Origin: JAFALK01 sp042701975
Lineage (GTDB): Bacteria; Pseudomonadota; Gammaproteobacteria; Burkholderiales; Burkholderiaceae_C
Assembly (NCBI GenBank): GCA_042701975.1
Contig: CP170561.1
Coordinates: forward strand, 1,922,001-1,986,000
DNA length: 64,000 bases
Reading direction: 5' to 3'
Below, one piece after another: positions 50,932-58,814 of the stretch (position 1 is the stretch's first letter; each line of letters opens with the position of its first letter). Under the pieces are notes generated by a model that saw only the letters and a list, made by a program, of their open reading frames with translations, was not told the origin of the DNA and did not search any database. A program made the translations under genes and the position numbers.

Positions 50932-51528
50932 ATGAGTGACCAGCAAGTGGACCAAGGCAAGCGCGTCTGGCTTATTGCCACGGGATGCGTAGGCGCAGCA
51001 GGTGGCGTGGCCACTGCCGTGCCGTTTGTCAGTACCTTCCAACCCTCCGAGCGGGCCAAGGCCGCCGGCGCCGCCGTGGAGGCGGACATTTCCGCCCTCA
51101 AGCCCGGCGAGAAGATGACCGTCGAATGGCGCGGCAAGCCCGTGTGGATCCTGCGCCGCACGCCGGAGATGCTCAAGTCGCTCGACAAGTCGAACGGCGA
51201 GGTGGCCGACCCGGCCTCCAAGCGCACTGCCTACCCGACGCCCGAGTACGCCCGCAACGAGTGGCGCTCGATCAACAAGGAATACCTCGTCGTCATCGGC
51301 ATCTGCACCCACCTCGGTTGCTCGCCGTCCGACAAGCTCGTCCCCGGACCGCAGCCCTCGCTGCCGGACACCTGGGAGGGCGGCTTCCTGTGCCCCTGCC
51401 ATGGCTCCACCTTCGACCTGGCCGGCCGCGTGTTCAAGAACAAGCCCGCGCCGGACAACCTCGAAGTGCCGCCCTACATGTACCTGTCCGAGACCAAGAT
51501 CCTCATTGGCGAAGACAAGAAGGCCTGA
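50932..51528 (+). CDS. petA: Ubiquinol–cytochrome c reductase iron-sulfur (Rieske) subunit
   Basis: Rieske subunit of the cytochrome bc1 complex. 198 residues: N-terminal signal-anchor with QGKRVWLIATGCVGAAGGVA (a Tat-type GKR rather than a twin Arg pair is seen), then the Rieske domain. Cluster-binding boxes: CTHLGC (C125, H127, C130) and CPCHGS (C154, C156, H157). First gene of petABC. It is exported by Tat in other bacteria, which fits tatABC in this window. Confidence 0.96.
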   Translation: MSDQQVDQGKRVWLIATGCVGAAGGVATAVPFVSTFQPSERAKAAGAAVEADISALKPGEKMTVEWRGKPVWILRRTPEMLKSLDKSNGEVADPASKRTAYPTPEYARNEWRSINKEYLVVIGICTHLGCSPSDKLVPGPQPSLPDTWEGGFLCPCHGSTFDLAGRVFKNKPAPDNLEVPPYMYLSETKILIGEDKKA

Positions 51529-51578
51529 GTCCCCCCGGGATTCCCTGCGCCTTCCAACTGCACACAGGATGACGAGAC

Positions 51579-53048
51579 ATGGCTGAATTCAAAGAAGCGC
51601 CCGCGGGCGCCGGAGCCGGCGAGAAGCTGCTGACCTGGGTGGACAACCGCTTCCCGGTCACCAAGTTCTACAAGGACCACCTGTCCGAGTACTACGCGCC
51701 GAAGAACTTCAACTGGTGGTACATCTTCGGTTCGCTGGCCCTGGTGGTGCTGGTGATCCAGATCGTCACGGGCATCTTTCTCGTGATGAACTACAAGCCC
51801 GATGCGGGCCTGGCCTTCGGCTCGGTGGAACTCTCCATCATGCGCGACGTGCCCTCGGGCTGGCTGATCCGCTACATGCACAGCACGGGCGCCTCGGCCT
51901 TCTTCATCGTGGTCTACCTGCACATGTTCCGCGGGCTGATCTATGGCTCCTACCGCAAGCCGCGTGAACTGGTCTGGGTGTTCGGCTGCGCGATCTTCCT
52001 GTGCCTGATGGCCGAGGCCTTCATGGGCTACCTGCTGCCCTGGGGCCAGATGAGCTACTGGGGCGCGCAGGTGATCGTCAACCTGTTCTCCGCCATCCCC
52101 TTCGTCGGCCCGGACCTGGCCCTGCTGATCCGCGGCGACTACGTGGTGGGCGACGCCACGCTGAACCGCTTCTTCAGCTTCCACGTCATCGCCGTGCCGC
52201 TGGTGCTGCTGGGCCTGGTCGTGGCGCACATCTTCGCGCTGCACGAAGTGGGCTCCAACAACCCCGACGGCGTCGAGATCAAGGCCAAGAAGGACGCCCT
52301 GGGCCGCCCGCTGGACGGCATCCCCTTCCACCCGTACTACTCGGTGCACGACCTCTACGGCGTGGGCCTGTTCCTGATGGTGTTCTGCGCCATCGTGTTC
52401 TTCGCACCCGAGATGGGCGGCTACTTCCTGGAAGCCAACAACTTCATCCCGGCCGACCCGCTCAAGACACCGCTGCACATCGCCCCGGTCTGGTACTTCA
52501 CGCCGTTCTACTCGATGCTGCGTGCCACCACCTCGGACATGATGCCCTTCCTGTGGGCCTTCCTGGTCGTGATCGACCGGCTGGTCGTCAGCCGCGCCAG
52601 CGCGCCGGGCTGGATGAAGATCGGCTACAAGGGCGTGCTCGCCTTCTTGTTCTTCGCCTTCGGCGTGCCGGCCGTGCTGATGGGTTGGGCCGGCATGAAC
52701 GTGCCGGACGCGCTGGTGCCGTTCCTGTCCGGCGCCGACGCCAAGTTCTGGGGCGTCGTCGTGATGGGCGGTGCCGTCATCATCCTGTTCTTCCTGCCTT
52801 GGCTGGACGCCAGCCCGGTCAAGTCCATCCGCTACCGCCCGAGCTGGCACTTGTGGATGTACGTGGTCTTCGTCATCTTCTTCGCCGTCCTCGGCTACCT
52901 GGGCGTCAAGCCGCCCTCGGCCACCGGCGGGCTGATCTCGCAGATCGGTACTTTGGTCTACTTCGGCTTCTTCCTGCTGATGCCGTGGTGGAGCGCCAAG
53001 GGTGAGCCGCGGCCGGTGCCCGATCGCGTCACCTACCACGCTCACTGA
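51579..53048 (+). CDS. petB: Cytochrome b subunit of bc1 complex
   Basis: Membrane cytochrome b with two b-type hemes, site of quinol oxidation and quinone reduction. 489 residues, about nine hydrophobic segments. Heme ligands are expected in HSTGASAFFIVVYLHMFRG and FHVIAVPLVLLGLVVAHIFA; the Qo motif appears as PADPLKTPLHIAPVWYFTPF (PVWY in place of the common PEWY). The sequence runs longer at the C-terminus than the ~400-residue forms, as in other betaproteobacteria. Confidence 0.96.
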   Translation: MAEFKEAPAGAGAGEKLLTWVDNRFPVTKFYKDHLSEYYAPKNFNWWYIFGSLALVVLVIQIVTGIFLVMNYKPDAGLAFGSVELSIMRDVPSGWLIRYMHSTGASAFFIVVYLHMFRGLIYGSYRKPRELVWVFGCAIFLCLMAEAFMGYLLPWGQMSYWGAQVIVNLFSAIPFVGPDLALLIRGDYVVGDATLNRFFSFHVIAVPLVLLGLVVAHIFALHEVGSNNPDGVEIKAKKDALGRPLDGIPFHPYYSVHDLYGVGLFLMVFCAIVFFAPEMGGYFLEANNFIPADPLKTPLHIAPVWYFTPFYSMLRATTSDMMPFLWAFLVVIDRLVVSRASAPGWMKIGYKGVLAFLFFAFGVPAVLMGWAGMNVPDALVPFLSGADAKFWGVVVMGGAVIILFFLPWLDASPVKSIRYRPSWHLWMYVVFVIFFAVLGYLGVKPPSATGGLISQIGTLVYFGFFLLMPWWSAKGEPRPVPDRVTYHAH

Positions 53049-53067
53049 TCGCAGCAGGAGACACGAC

Positions 53068-53850
53068 ATGAAGAAACTCATCATCTCCCTCGTGGTCGGC
53101 CTGGCTGGACTGGGCGCAGGCATGGGCACTGCCCAGGCCAACGAAGGCGGCATCCACTGGGATACCTTCCCGGTCGACAAGATGGAAGACATGGCCTCGC
53201 TGCAAAACGGCGCCAAGCTCTTCGTCAACTACTGCCTGAACTGCCACGGCGCCAACTACATGCGCTACAGCAACCTCCGTCAGCTGCACCTGACGGACGA
53301 GCAGATCAAGGGCAACTTGCTGTTCACCACCGAGAAGATCGGTGATGTGATGAAGGTGTCCCTGGAGCCGCGCCAGGCCAAGGAATTCTTCGGCGCCGCG
53401 CCGCCTGACCTCACCGTCATCACCCGCTCGCGCTCTGAGCTGGGCAAGGGCACGGGCGCCGATTACGTCTACACCTACCTGCGCACCTTCTACCGCGATC
53501 CTTCCAAGGCCACCGGCTGGAACAACCTCGCCTTCCCCAGCGTGGCCATGCCCCATGCCCTGTGGGAGCTGCAGGGCGAGCGCGCGGCGGTCTTCGCCGA
53601 AGAGGAAGACCCGCACGAGCACGGCAAGAAGACCGAAGTCTTCAAGGGCTTCCAGCAGCTCAGCCCCGGCAAGCTCAACGAGCGCCAGTACGACGAGGCC
53701 GTGGCCGATCTGGTTGCCTATCTGCAGTGGATGGGCGAGCCGGCACAGGCCCAGCGCTACCGCCTGGGTGTGATCGTGCTGCTGTTCCTGTCGGTGTTCA
53801 CTTTGTGCGCCTGGAGGCTCAACGCGGCGTACTGGAAGGACGTCAAGTAG
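53068..53850 (+). CDS. petC: Cytochrome c1 subunit of bc1 complex
   Basis: Periplasmic c-type cytochrome held by a C-terminal helix; passes electrons from the Rieske centre to soluble cytochrome c. 260 residues from ATG 53068 (GGAG upstream); signal peptide cleaved near AQA^NEGG. Heme site C56-L-N-C59-H60 in YCLNCHGANYMRYSNL. C-terminal anchor RLGVIVLLFLSVFTLCAWRL. Last gene of petABC; a terminator follows. Confidence 0.96.
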   Translation: MKKLIISLVVGLAGLGAGMGTAQANEGGIHWDTFPVDKMEDMASLQNGAKLFVNYCLNCHGANYMRYSNLRQLHLTDEQIKGNLLFTTEKIGDVMKVSLEPRQAKEFFGAAPPDLTVITRSRSELGKGTGADYVYTYLRTFYRDPSKATGWNNLAFPSVAMPHALWELQGERAAVFAEEEDPHEHGKKTEVFKGFQQLSPGKLNERQYDEAVADLVAYLQWMGEPAQAQRYRLGVIVLLFLSVFTLCAWRLNAAYWKDVK

Positions 53851-53873
53851 AATCCGGGCCTTACGGCTGAAAG

Positions 53874-53909
53874 ACGCAGCGGCTTCAACCCCCGCTGCGT
53901 TTGCTTTTT
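53874..53909 (+). terminator. Rho-independent terminator after petC
   Basis: Perfect 9-bp stem ACGCAGCGG/CCGCTGCGT with a 9-base loop, followed by TTGCTTTTT. It lies 23 bp past the petC stop and separates petABC from sspA-sspB. Confidence 0.88.
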
Positions 53910-53979
53910 ACAGGTCGAATCCGTCACACTTGCGGACTTCGCCCTATACACCGCTCAAAACCCCCGGGAGCCCGCCACC

Positions 53980-54597
53980 ATGATGGTGCTTTACTCTGGA
54001 ACTACCTGCCCCTACTCGCACCGCTGCCGTTTCGTGCTGTTCGAGAAAGGCATGGACTTCGAGATCCGCGACGTCGACCTCTTCGCCAAGCCCGAGGACA
54101 TTGCGCTGATGAACCCGTACAACGAGGTGCCCATCCTCGTCGAACGCGACCTCATCCTGTACGAATCGCACATCATCAACGAGTACATCGACGAGCGCTT
54201 CCCGCACCCGCAGCTGATGCCCGGTGACCCGGTGGCCCGCGCCCGCGTGCGCCTGTTCCTGCTGAACTTCGAGAAGGAGCTGTTCGCCCACGTCAACGTG
54301 CTGGAAGGCCGCAGCCAGGCCGCCAAGGCGACCGACAAGCAGCTCGAGAAGGCCCGTTCGCAGATCCGCGACCGCCTGACTCAGCTTGCGCCGATCTTCC
54401 TGAAGAACAAGTACATGCTCGGTGACGACTTCTCCATGCTCGACGTGGCCATCGCTCCGCTGCTGTGGCGCCTGGACTACTACGGCATCGACATGTCCAA
54501 GAACGCGCTGCCTCTGCTGAAGTACGCCGAACGCATCTTCTCGCGCCCGGCCTACATCGAGGCGCTGACGCCGTCTGAAAAGGTCATGCGCAAGTAA
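53980..54597 (+). CDS. sspA: Stringent starvation protein A (SspA), GST fold
   Basis: RNA polymerase-associated protein with a glutathione S-transferase fold. 205 residues. N-terminal thioredoxin-like MVLYSGTTCPYSHRCRFVLF, then the SspA-typical MNPYNEVPILVERDLILYES; helical C-terminal GST domain with MLGDDFSMLDVAIAPLLWRL. Upstream of sspB (31-bp gap), the conserved sspA-sspB order. ATG 53980 or the ATG directly after it is the start. Confidence 0.93.
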   Translation: MMVLYSGTTCPYSHRCRFVLFEKGMDFEIRDVDLFAKPEDIALMNPYNEVPILVERDLILYESHIINEYIDERFPHPQLMPGDPVARARVRLFLLNFEKELFAHVNVLEGRSQAAKATDKQLEKARSQIRDRLTQLAPIFLKNKYMLGDDFSMLDVAIAPLLWRLDYYGIDMSKNALPLLKYAERIFSRPAYIEALTPSEKVMRK

Positions 54598-54628
54598 AGC
54601 GCCTGCCGTTTTGGCCGATACCGAAGAC

Positions 54629-55156
54629 ATGGATTCCAGCAGCAGTAGCTCCGACAAGGGCGCCACCTCCACGCGCCCGTACCTGATTCGCGCCCTGCAC
54701 GAATGGTGCAGCGACAACGGCTTCACGCCCTACATCGCTGTCCACGTGGACCGGCATGTGCAGGTGCCGATGGAGTACGTCTCCAACAACGAGATCGTGC
54801 TCAACGTCGGCTTCGAGGCCACCAGCTCGCTGGAGCTCGGCAACGAGTTCATCAGCTTCAAGGCGCGCTTCGGCGGCGTGGCACGCGAGATCGTCGTGCC
54901 CGTGGACCATGTCGTCGCCATCTACGCCCGCGAAAACGGGCAGGGCATGGCCTTCCCGGCGCCCGCGACCGGTGCAACCGGCCCGACGACCGTTGCAGCG
55001 GCACCCGCCGCTGCTGAAGCGGCAGCCACCGCGCCCGCAGCCCCGGCTCGCGGCCTGCGACTGGCGCCTGCTCCCGCCTCTGAGGACGAAACCCCCGAGG
55101 ATGATGGCCCGGGCGGCAGCGGCGGCGGACGCCCAGCCCTCAAGCGCATCAAGTAA
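54629..55156 (+). CDS. sspB: ClpXP protease specificity-enhancing factor SspB
   Basis: Adaptor that delivers ssrA-tagged proteins to ClpXP. ~175 residues from ATG 54629; a TTG at 54611 is also possible. Conserved TRPYLIRALHEWCSDNGFTP and HVDRHVQVPMEYVSNNEIVL, followed by FEATSSLELGNEFISFKARF. A long Ala/Pro-rich linker leads to the C-terminal ClpX-binding tail GGGRPALKRIK, here with the family's basic ending. Confidence 0.94.
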   Translation: MDSSSSSSDKGATSTRPYLIRALHEWCSDNGFTPYIAVHVDRHVQVPMEYVSNNEIVLNVGFEATSSLELGNEFISFKARFGGVAREIVVPVDHVVAIYARENGQGMAFPAPATGATGPTTVAAAPAAAEAAATAPAAPARGLRLAPAPASEDETPEDDGPGGSGGGRPALKRIK

Positions 55157-55181
55157 GCCTCTACAATCTCATCCTCGTGTC

Positions 55182-55257
55182 GCCGGCTTAGCTCAGTTGG
55201 TAGAGCAACCGCCTTGTAAGCGGTAGGTCATCAGTTCGAATCCGATAGCCGGCACCA
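55182..55257 (+). tRNA. tRNA-Thr (anticodon TGT)
   Basis: 76-nt cloverleaf: acceptor GCCGGCT/AGCCGGC, D-arm GCTCAGTTGGTAGAGC, anticodon stem ACCGC/GCGGT with loop CTTGTAA (TGT at 55215–55217), T-loop GTTCGAATC, discriminator A and encoded CCA. TACAAT at 55162–55167 is a plausible -10. The following DNA is accessory-like, so this tRNA may have served as an integration site, though no matching direct repeat of its 3' end was found downstream. Confidence 0.95.
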
Positions 55258-55273
55258 TCTATCCAGCCCGTTG

Positions 55274-55288
55274 GTCTAGACTCTAGAC
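55274..55288. repeat. Perfect palindrome just past the tRNA
   Basis: GTCTAGA-C-TCTAGAC, perfect 7-bp arms around one base, 17 bp after the tRNA CCA end and before the terminator. It could be an attachment-type or operator site; nothing else supports either. Confidence 0.6.
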
Positions 55289-55302
55289 GTGCGGGTTTCT
55301 GA

Positions 55303-55350
55303 AAAAGTCCTTGCGTGATAAGCATTTATCGCGCAAGGACTTTTGCTTTT
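55303..55350. terminator. Strong bidirectional terminator downstream of tRNA-Thr
   Basis: Stem of about 19 bp with a single mismatch (AGTCCTTGCGTGATAA 55306–55321 against TTATCGCGCAAGGACT 55326–55341, 4-base loop GCAT), flanked by AAAA on the left and TTTTGCTTTT on the right. It should end the tRNA transcript and could also stop reading from the other side. Confidence 0.88.
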
Positions 55351-55646
55351 ATAGCCATCCGAGCCCCACAGACTATCGCGTTAAATCGGGTCAGAGCGGG
55401 TCTATCGCAGCCCGCTTTTCACCAAACGCTCACCAAACGTGCGCCCCTCTGCTTCTTCGAAGCACCTCCCTGGCGGGTCTTGATAGGGGCTGGGCAGGCT
55501 GCTCGACACCCGACGCATGTTCTGGACGTAGCCATAGTTGGCAGGGGTAGGTGATTCATTAGCCCTGTGAGTCATATTAGCTGTTCAGCAAATATGGAAG
55601 TTTTGCATAAGTTAGTCGATTGACGTAAATTTGCTGTGCAGCTAAT
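55342..55646. other. Non-coding gap between tRNA terminator and the AbiE-like module
   Basis: About 300 bp without a convincing gene, more AT-rich than the surroundings toward its right end. It holds an 11-bp tandem repeat (TCACCAAACG at 55419–55428 and 55430–55439), a small hairpin TGCTTC-TTC-GAAGCA (55450–55464), and the operators of the toxin–antitoxin module. The position next to a tRNA suggests an island edge, but no integrase gene or att repeat is visible. Confidence 0.6.
55574..55595. promoter_or_regulatory. Upstream operator of the AbiE-like module (O1)
   Basis: 22-bp near-palindrome ATATTAGCTGTTCAGCAAAT plus AT; arms match at 9 of 10 positions around TT. With O2 at 55627–55648 it forms an inverted pair, whose shared half is ATTTGCTG-NN-CAGCTAATAT read on opposite strands. 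Confidence 0.75.
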
Positions 55647-55648
55647 AT
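55620..55648 (+). promoter_or_regulatory. Promoter of the AbiE-like module overlapping operator O2
   Basis: TTGACG (55620–55625), 17-bp spacer, TAATAT (55643–55648). The spacer and -10 are the palindrome O2 (55627–55648, core GCTGTGCAGC). The expected start of transcription, 7 bases after the -10, falls on the ATG at 55656, so the antitoxin mRNA would be leaderless. A protein bound at O2 would block RNA polymerase. Confidence 0.75.
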
Positions 55649-55655
55649 GGCTCCT

Positions 55656-56783
55656 ATGGCAAATGTCCCTGACCCTCGCGTTCGACTTTTTCTTGATGCC
55701 CTTGACCAAATCACAGGGCTGCAAGTTGTCGAATGCAGGGCGGAAGAACCATTTGAGGCTGAAGGCAAGCGACTAAGACTAGATTTCCTAGTGCACGTCC
55801 GCCTAGGGGACGAGAGCAGGGTCACAGCGCTTGGCGTTGAGGCTATGGACAACGTCTATCCGCGCGACGCCCAAATGCTAACGGTGAGGTTCGCTGCGCG
55901 CGCCACATACCTGGTCGGTATCGACGAAGTGCCAATTGTGGTTGCGACCTACCTTAGCGATGGTGCAAAAAAGCTGCTCCGAGACGGTGACGTCAACTTC
56001 TATGAAGTCGCATCAGGGACGCTCTACTTTAAACACGGGCTGAGGCACATTGACATCCAACGGGAGGGCAGCGGGCCTGCGGAACGAAAAATCCGAAGCG
56101 TTTTCAACGGCGCGCGGGAGCAGGTCGTCCATGCCCTACTCGAGCATTGGCGGCGAGAGGGTGGCGACGCCTGGGTGTCGGGCACCGACCTCGCAGAAAT
56201 GGCAGAGACGTCGCCATTCACGGTGTCGACTACCCTGCAGGAGCTTGAACGACAAGCCTGGGTTGACGTCACTGGTGCTGGGCCAACTTTGAGGCGCAGG
56301 CTCAGCCGCCCGGAAAACTTGCTTGATGCCTGGGCTCAGGCCTGGAGGCAGAAGTTGCCTAGCGAGAAGCGTACTCGGTGGTATGCCTATGCCAATGGCC
56401 GCAGCGGCATTCTCGACCACATGCTTTCGCGGCTTGCTGACTTCGATGGCTGGGCGCTAACTGGCGCTGGCGCGGCCAATACGGTTGTTCCGCATCTCAC
56501 AGCTGTTGACCGTGTGTCCATCATCGTCCCGCCTGGCCTGGGCAAAGACTGGGCTGATGACCTGAAGCTTGAGCCGGCGGAAAAGGGAGCAAACGTGACC
56601 TTCATCGAGCGTACCGGCGCATCGCTGATGTTTGGCGATTCTCATCCAGACCGGCCAGGCTCACGCTTCGCAAGTCGTTTTGTGATGTACCTGGACCTAT
56701 TGGATGGTGTAGGAAGAAACAAAGAGCTCGCAACCGAGTTTCGGAGTCGCGCGCTGGGATTGGGAGCAATGGTTGATGGCTGA
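55656..56783 (+). CDS. AbiEi-like antitoxin / regulator (type IV toxin–antitoxin)
   Basis: 375 residues from ATG 55656; ATG 55647 is upstream but lies inside the -10 element. N-terminal half (~1–140) looks like a nuclease/AbiEi-associated domain of unknown detail, followed by a winged helix SGTDLAEMAETSPFTVSTTL (~residues 178–197) and a C-terminal part with WYAYANGRSGILDHMLSRLA. The layout, position before a nucleotidyltransferase and twin palindromic operators fit an AbiEi-type autoregulating antitoxin. Codon use is less GC-biased than neighbours, pointing to recent transfer. Family placement is by pattern, not by search. Confidence 0.72.
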   Translation: MANVPDPRVRLFLDALDQITGLQVVECRAEEPFEAEGKRLRLDFLVHVRLGDESRVTALGVEAMDNVYPRDAQMLTVRFAARATYLVGIDEVPIVVATYLSDGAKKLLRDGDVNFYEVASGTLYFKHGLRHIDIQREGSGPAERKIRSVFNGAREQVVHALLEHWRREGGDAWVSGTDLAEMAETSPFTVSTTLQELERQAWVDVTGAGPTLRRRLSRPENLLDAWAQAWRQKLPSEKRTRWYAYANGRSGILDHMLSRLADFDGWALTGAGAANTVVPHLTAVDRVSIIVPPGLGKDWADDLKLEPAEKGANVTFIERTGASLMFGDSHPDRPGSRFASRFVMYLDLLDGVGRNKELATEFRSRALGLGAMVDG

Positions 56784-57668
56784 AAAACACAACAAGGCCT
56801 CGCTCTACAGCAAGGAGACGACGCTCGCCTGCGAAATCGCGCTTGGGCTGCTTCATGAGGCATTCGGAGGGTTCAAAGACAGCCTGCTGGCGGGCTGGTG
56901 CCCCGCTACCTAGCACCGGCCGAGCCGGCCCATGTCGGCACAACGGACGTCGACATCGTGCTCGACGTCCAAGTCTTGCTTGCCGGCGAAGACTACAGTT
57001 CGCTGCGGAACCAACTGAAGAAGGCTGGCTTCCAGCGCTTGGTTCGAGACGGCATGGCAAGCTCTTGGCAGTGGCAATTACTAGTCGCGGGCGTGGAAGT
57101 TATCGTCGAGTTCCTGGTGAACTCCAATGGCCCGGAAGACAAGGGGCTTGTTCAATTGGACGGTGAGGACATTTCAGCCTGCAAGATTCCCTATGCAGCG
57201 ATGGCGAGCCGCTGGTTTGTGTCCCGAACCATCCGGTTCGAAAGACCTGATGGCGCAGGAGTCTCGTCGGAGACCATCCGGCATGCTGATGCCGCCGCCT
57301 TCGTGGCTCTGAAAGCGCTGGCGATGAAGTACAGGTACGAGGCCAAGGACGTTGCCGACCTCATACATGTTCTACGGAACTACGACGGCGCGCCAGCGTC
57401 CATTGCGGAGCAGTACGCCACAAGGCTTACCGCAGGAGAGTTCGCGGTGCCACTTAGTCTGGCACTGAAAACCCTCGAGGAAAAATTCTGCAGTGATGGA
57501 CACACAGAAGGTTTCCTCAAGGACGGTCCAGGGCGCTACGTCCAGTTCTACGAAATCACAGATGAAGAAGAGCGCACGCTGGAACTCCGCCAGGTCAGCG
57601 GACTCGTCACTGAATTTACCCAGGCGGTGCGCACAAGGACTGCAGCAACTGGCGCACCTGTTGTCTAG
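56776..57668 (+). pseudogene. AbiEii-like nucleotidyltransferase toxin, disrupted by a frameshift
   Basis: Frame 1 from ATG 56776 (overlapping the antitoxin stop) gives MAEKHNKASLYSKETTLACE and ends at a TAG after ~46 codons (…LLAGWCPAT). One base later the protein continues in another frame from GTG 56898: VPRYLAPAEPAHVGTTDVDI… to 57668. Adding one base at ~56893 would restore …SLLAGGLVPRYLAP…, the nucleotidyltransferase GG motif, followed by T-DVDI as the metal-binding Asp pair. So the catalytic GG motif sits exactly on the break. The C-terminal part is intact (~256 residues). It could be a real mutation that silences the toxin, an assembly error, or recoding. Confidence 0.75.
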
Positions 57669-57747
57669 CAACTCAACGCTCGGCATGATCTGCGCGGCAG
57701 CGACCTGACCACATTGACCGTGACGATCTTCCAAAACGAGGGGCGCC

Positions 57748-57870
57748 TTGTCCAACAACCGCCGAAAGCGCTACGAAGATCGAGTCCAGGCTCAGGTCCT
57801 GGGCGCCATCGAAGACGCGGTTCGTCGAGCCATGCAGGGGCAATCTTTCGAGGACGAGAAGTTCGACTGA
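57748..57870 (+). CDS. Possible 40-residue protein with TTG start
   Basis: Short open frame starting at TTG 57748, with GAGGGG 4 bp upstream, encoding NNRRKRYEDRVQAQVLGAIE then DAVRRAMQGQSFEDEKFD. The sequence is a charged helix with no low-complexity bias, and ends 1 bp before the next gene's ATG. It could be a real small protein or the tail of a decayed gene. No family recognised. Confidence 0.4.
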   Translation: MSNNRRKRYEDRVQAQVLGAIEDAVRRAMQGQSFEDEKFD

Positions 57871-57871
57871 C

Positions 57872-58288
57872 ATGGCGCAGATCCTCTACACCAGCGTGAT
57901 GCCCTCCGCAGAGGCCCTCAAAGCCCTCTACGACACCACCGGCTGGACACCGCAACCACGCCCGGTCGATGTCTTCGCCGCCGCCCTGGCCGGCTCCTGG
58001 TCCACTTGCTCGGCCTACGCTGCGGAGCGTCTCGTTGGCTTCGGGCGCGTCATCTCCGACGGCGTGCTGCATGCCTACCTGAACGAGATGATCGTGGCAC
58101 CGGACCAGCAGGGCCTGGGCATCGGTCGCCAGATCCTGGACCGATTGGTTGCCCATTGCCTCTACAACGGCGTGACCGACATCCAGCTCTTCTGCGCCGA
58201 GGGCAAGGAAGCCTTCTATCGCAAAGGCGGATTCGTACCGCGAGGGCCAAGCCGGCCGGGCATGCAATACCTGCCGCATAGCGCTTGA
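57872..58288 (+). CDS. GNAT-family N-acetyltransferase
   Basis: 138 residues. Acetyl-CoA motif A: EMIVAPDQQGLGIGRQILDR (Q-x2-G-x-G), followed by DIQLFCAEGKEAFYRKGGFV. Substrate unknown. One base after the small TTG frame, and upstream of an AraC gene. Confidence 0.86.
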   Translation: MAQILYTSVMPSAEALKALYDTTGWTPQPRPVDVFAAALAGSWSTCSAYAAERLVGFGRVISDGVLHAYLNEMIVAPDQQGLGIGRQILDRLVAHCLYNGVTDIQLFCAEGKEAFYRKGGFVPRGPSRPGMQYLPHSA

Positions 58289-58376
58289 AACGCCGGCCAG
58301 AAGAACCTCATGTCCGACCTGCCTGATCAACCCGACCCCCCGCCTGCTGCGCCGTCTGCTGCGCGCCAAGGACCGC

Positions 58377-58814
58377 ATGGACGCAGCCTCGCACGAGGAC
58401 TGGCCCATCACGCGGCTGGCGAGCGTGAGCAAGGTATCGGAGGCCCATTTCGCCCGCGCCTTCCGCCAGGCCTTTGGCGTGCCGCCCCATCGCTACCTGC
58501 TCACGCGCCGGATTGAGCGTGCCGTGGCCCTGTTGCGCGAGACGGAACTGCCCATCACCGAGATCGCCTTCCAGACCGGCTGGGCGAGCCTCGGCACCTT
58601 CGGCCGGATCTTCCGTGACGTGACCGGCGAAACGCCGGGTGGCATCCGCAAGCGCTGGCGGGCCGAGGCTGCGGCGCTGGGGCCAGTGCCGGCCTGCGTG
58701 CTCAGCGCCGCCCTGCGCCCGAACCTCAACACCGCAGTTTTGGAGAAGCGCCGCCGCGCAGCGGCCGGTACAAACACGACTCATCGCAACACCCTCAACG
58801 AGGAAACGAAATGA
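58377..58814 (+). CDS. AraC-family regulator, DNA-binding domain only
   Basis: About 145 residues from ATG 58377. The whole chain is an AraC HTH pair: SKVSEAHFARAFRQAFGVPP and ITEIAFQTGWASLGTFGRIF, then a basic tail. In frame upstream there is INPTPRLLRRLLRAKDR, which belongs to the family but lacks a start codon in this frame; ATG 58310 reads MSDLP in another frame, and removing one base at ~58325 would join them. So the N-terminus is probably frameshifted or misread. It ends 4 bp into the VOC gene, likely its target. Confidence 0.82.
   Translation: MDAASHEDWPITRLASVSKVSEAHFARAFRQAFGVPPHRYLLTRRIERAVALLRETELPITEIAFQTGWASLGTFGRIFRDVTGETPGGIRKRWRAEAAALGPVPACVLSAALRPNLNTAVLEKRRRAAAGTNTTHRNTLNEETK

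Noticed and set aside
55182..55257. Duplicated tRNA 3' end as an att site
   Set aside because: Looked through 55.3–59 kb for a second copy of the T-arm/acceptor sequence and saw none.
57714..57899. 61-codon frame overlapping the small TTG gene
   Set aside because: Pro/Ser/Arg-rich, no ribosome site and overlaps the GNAT start in another frame.
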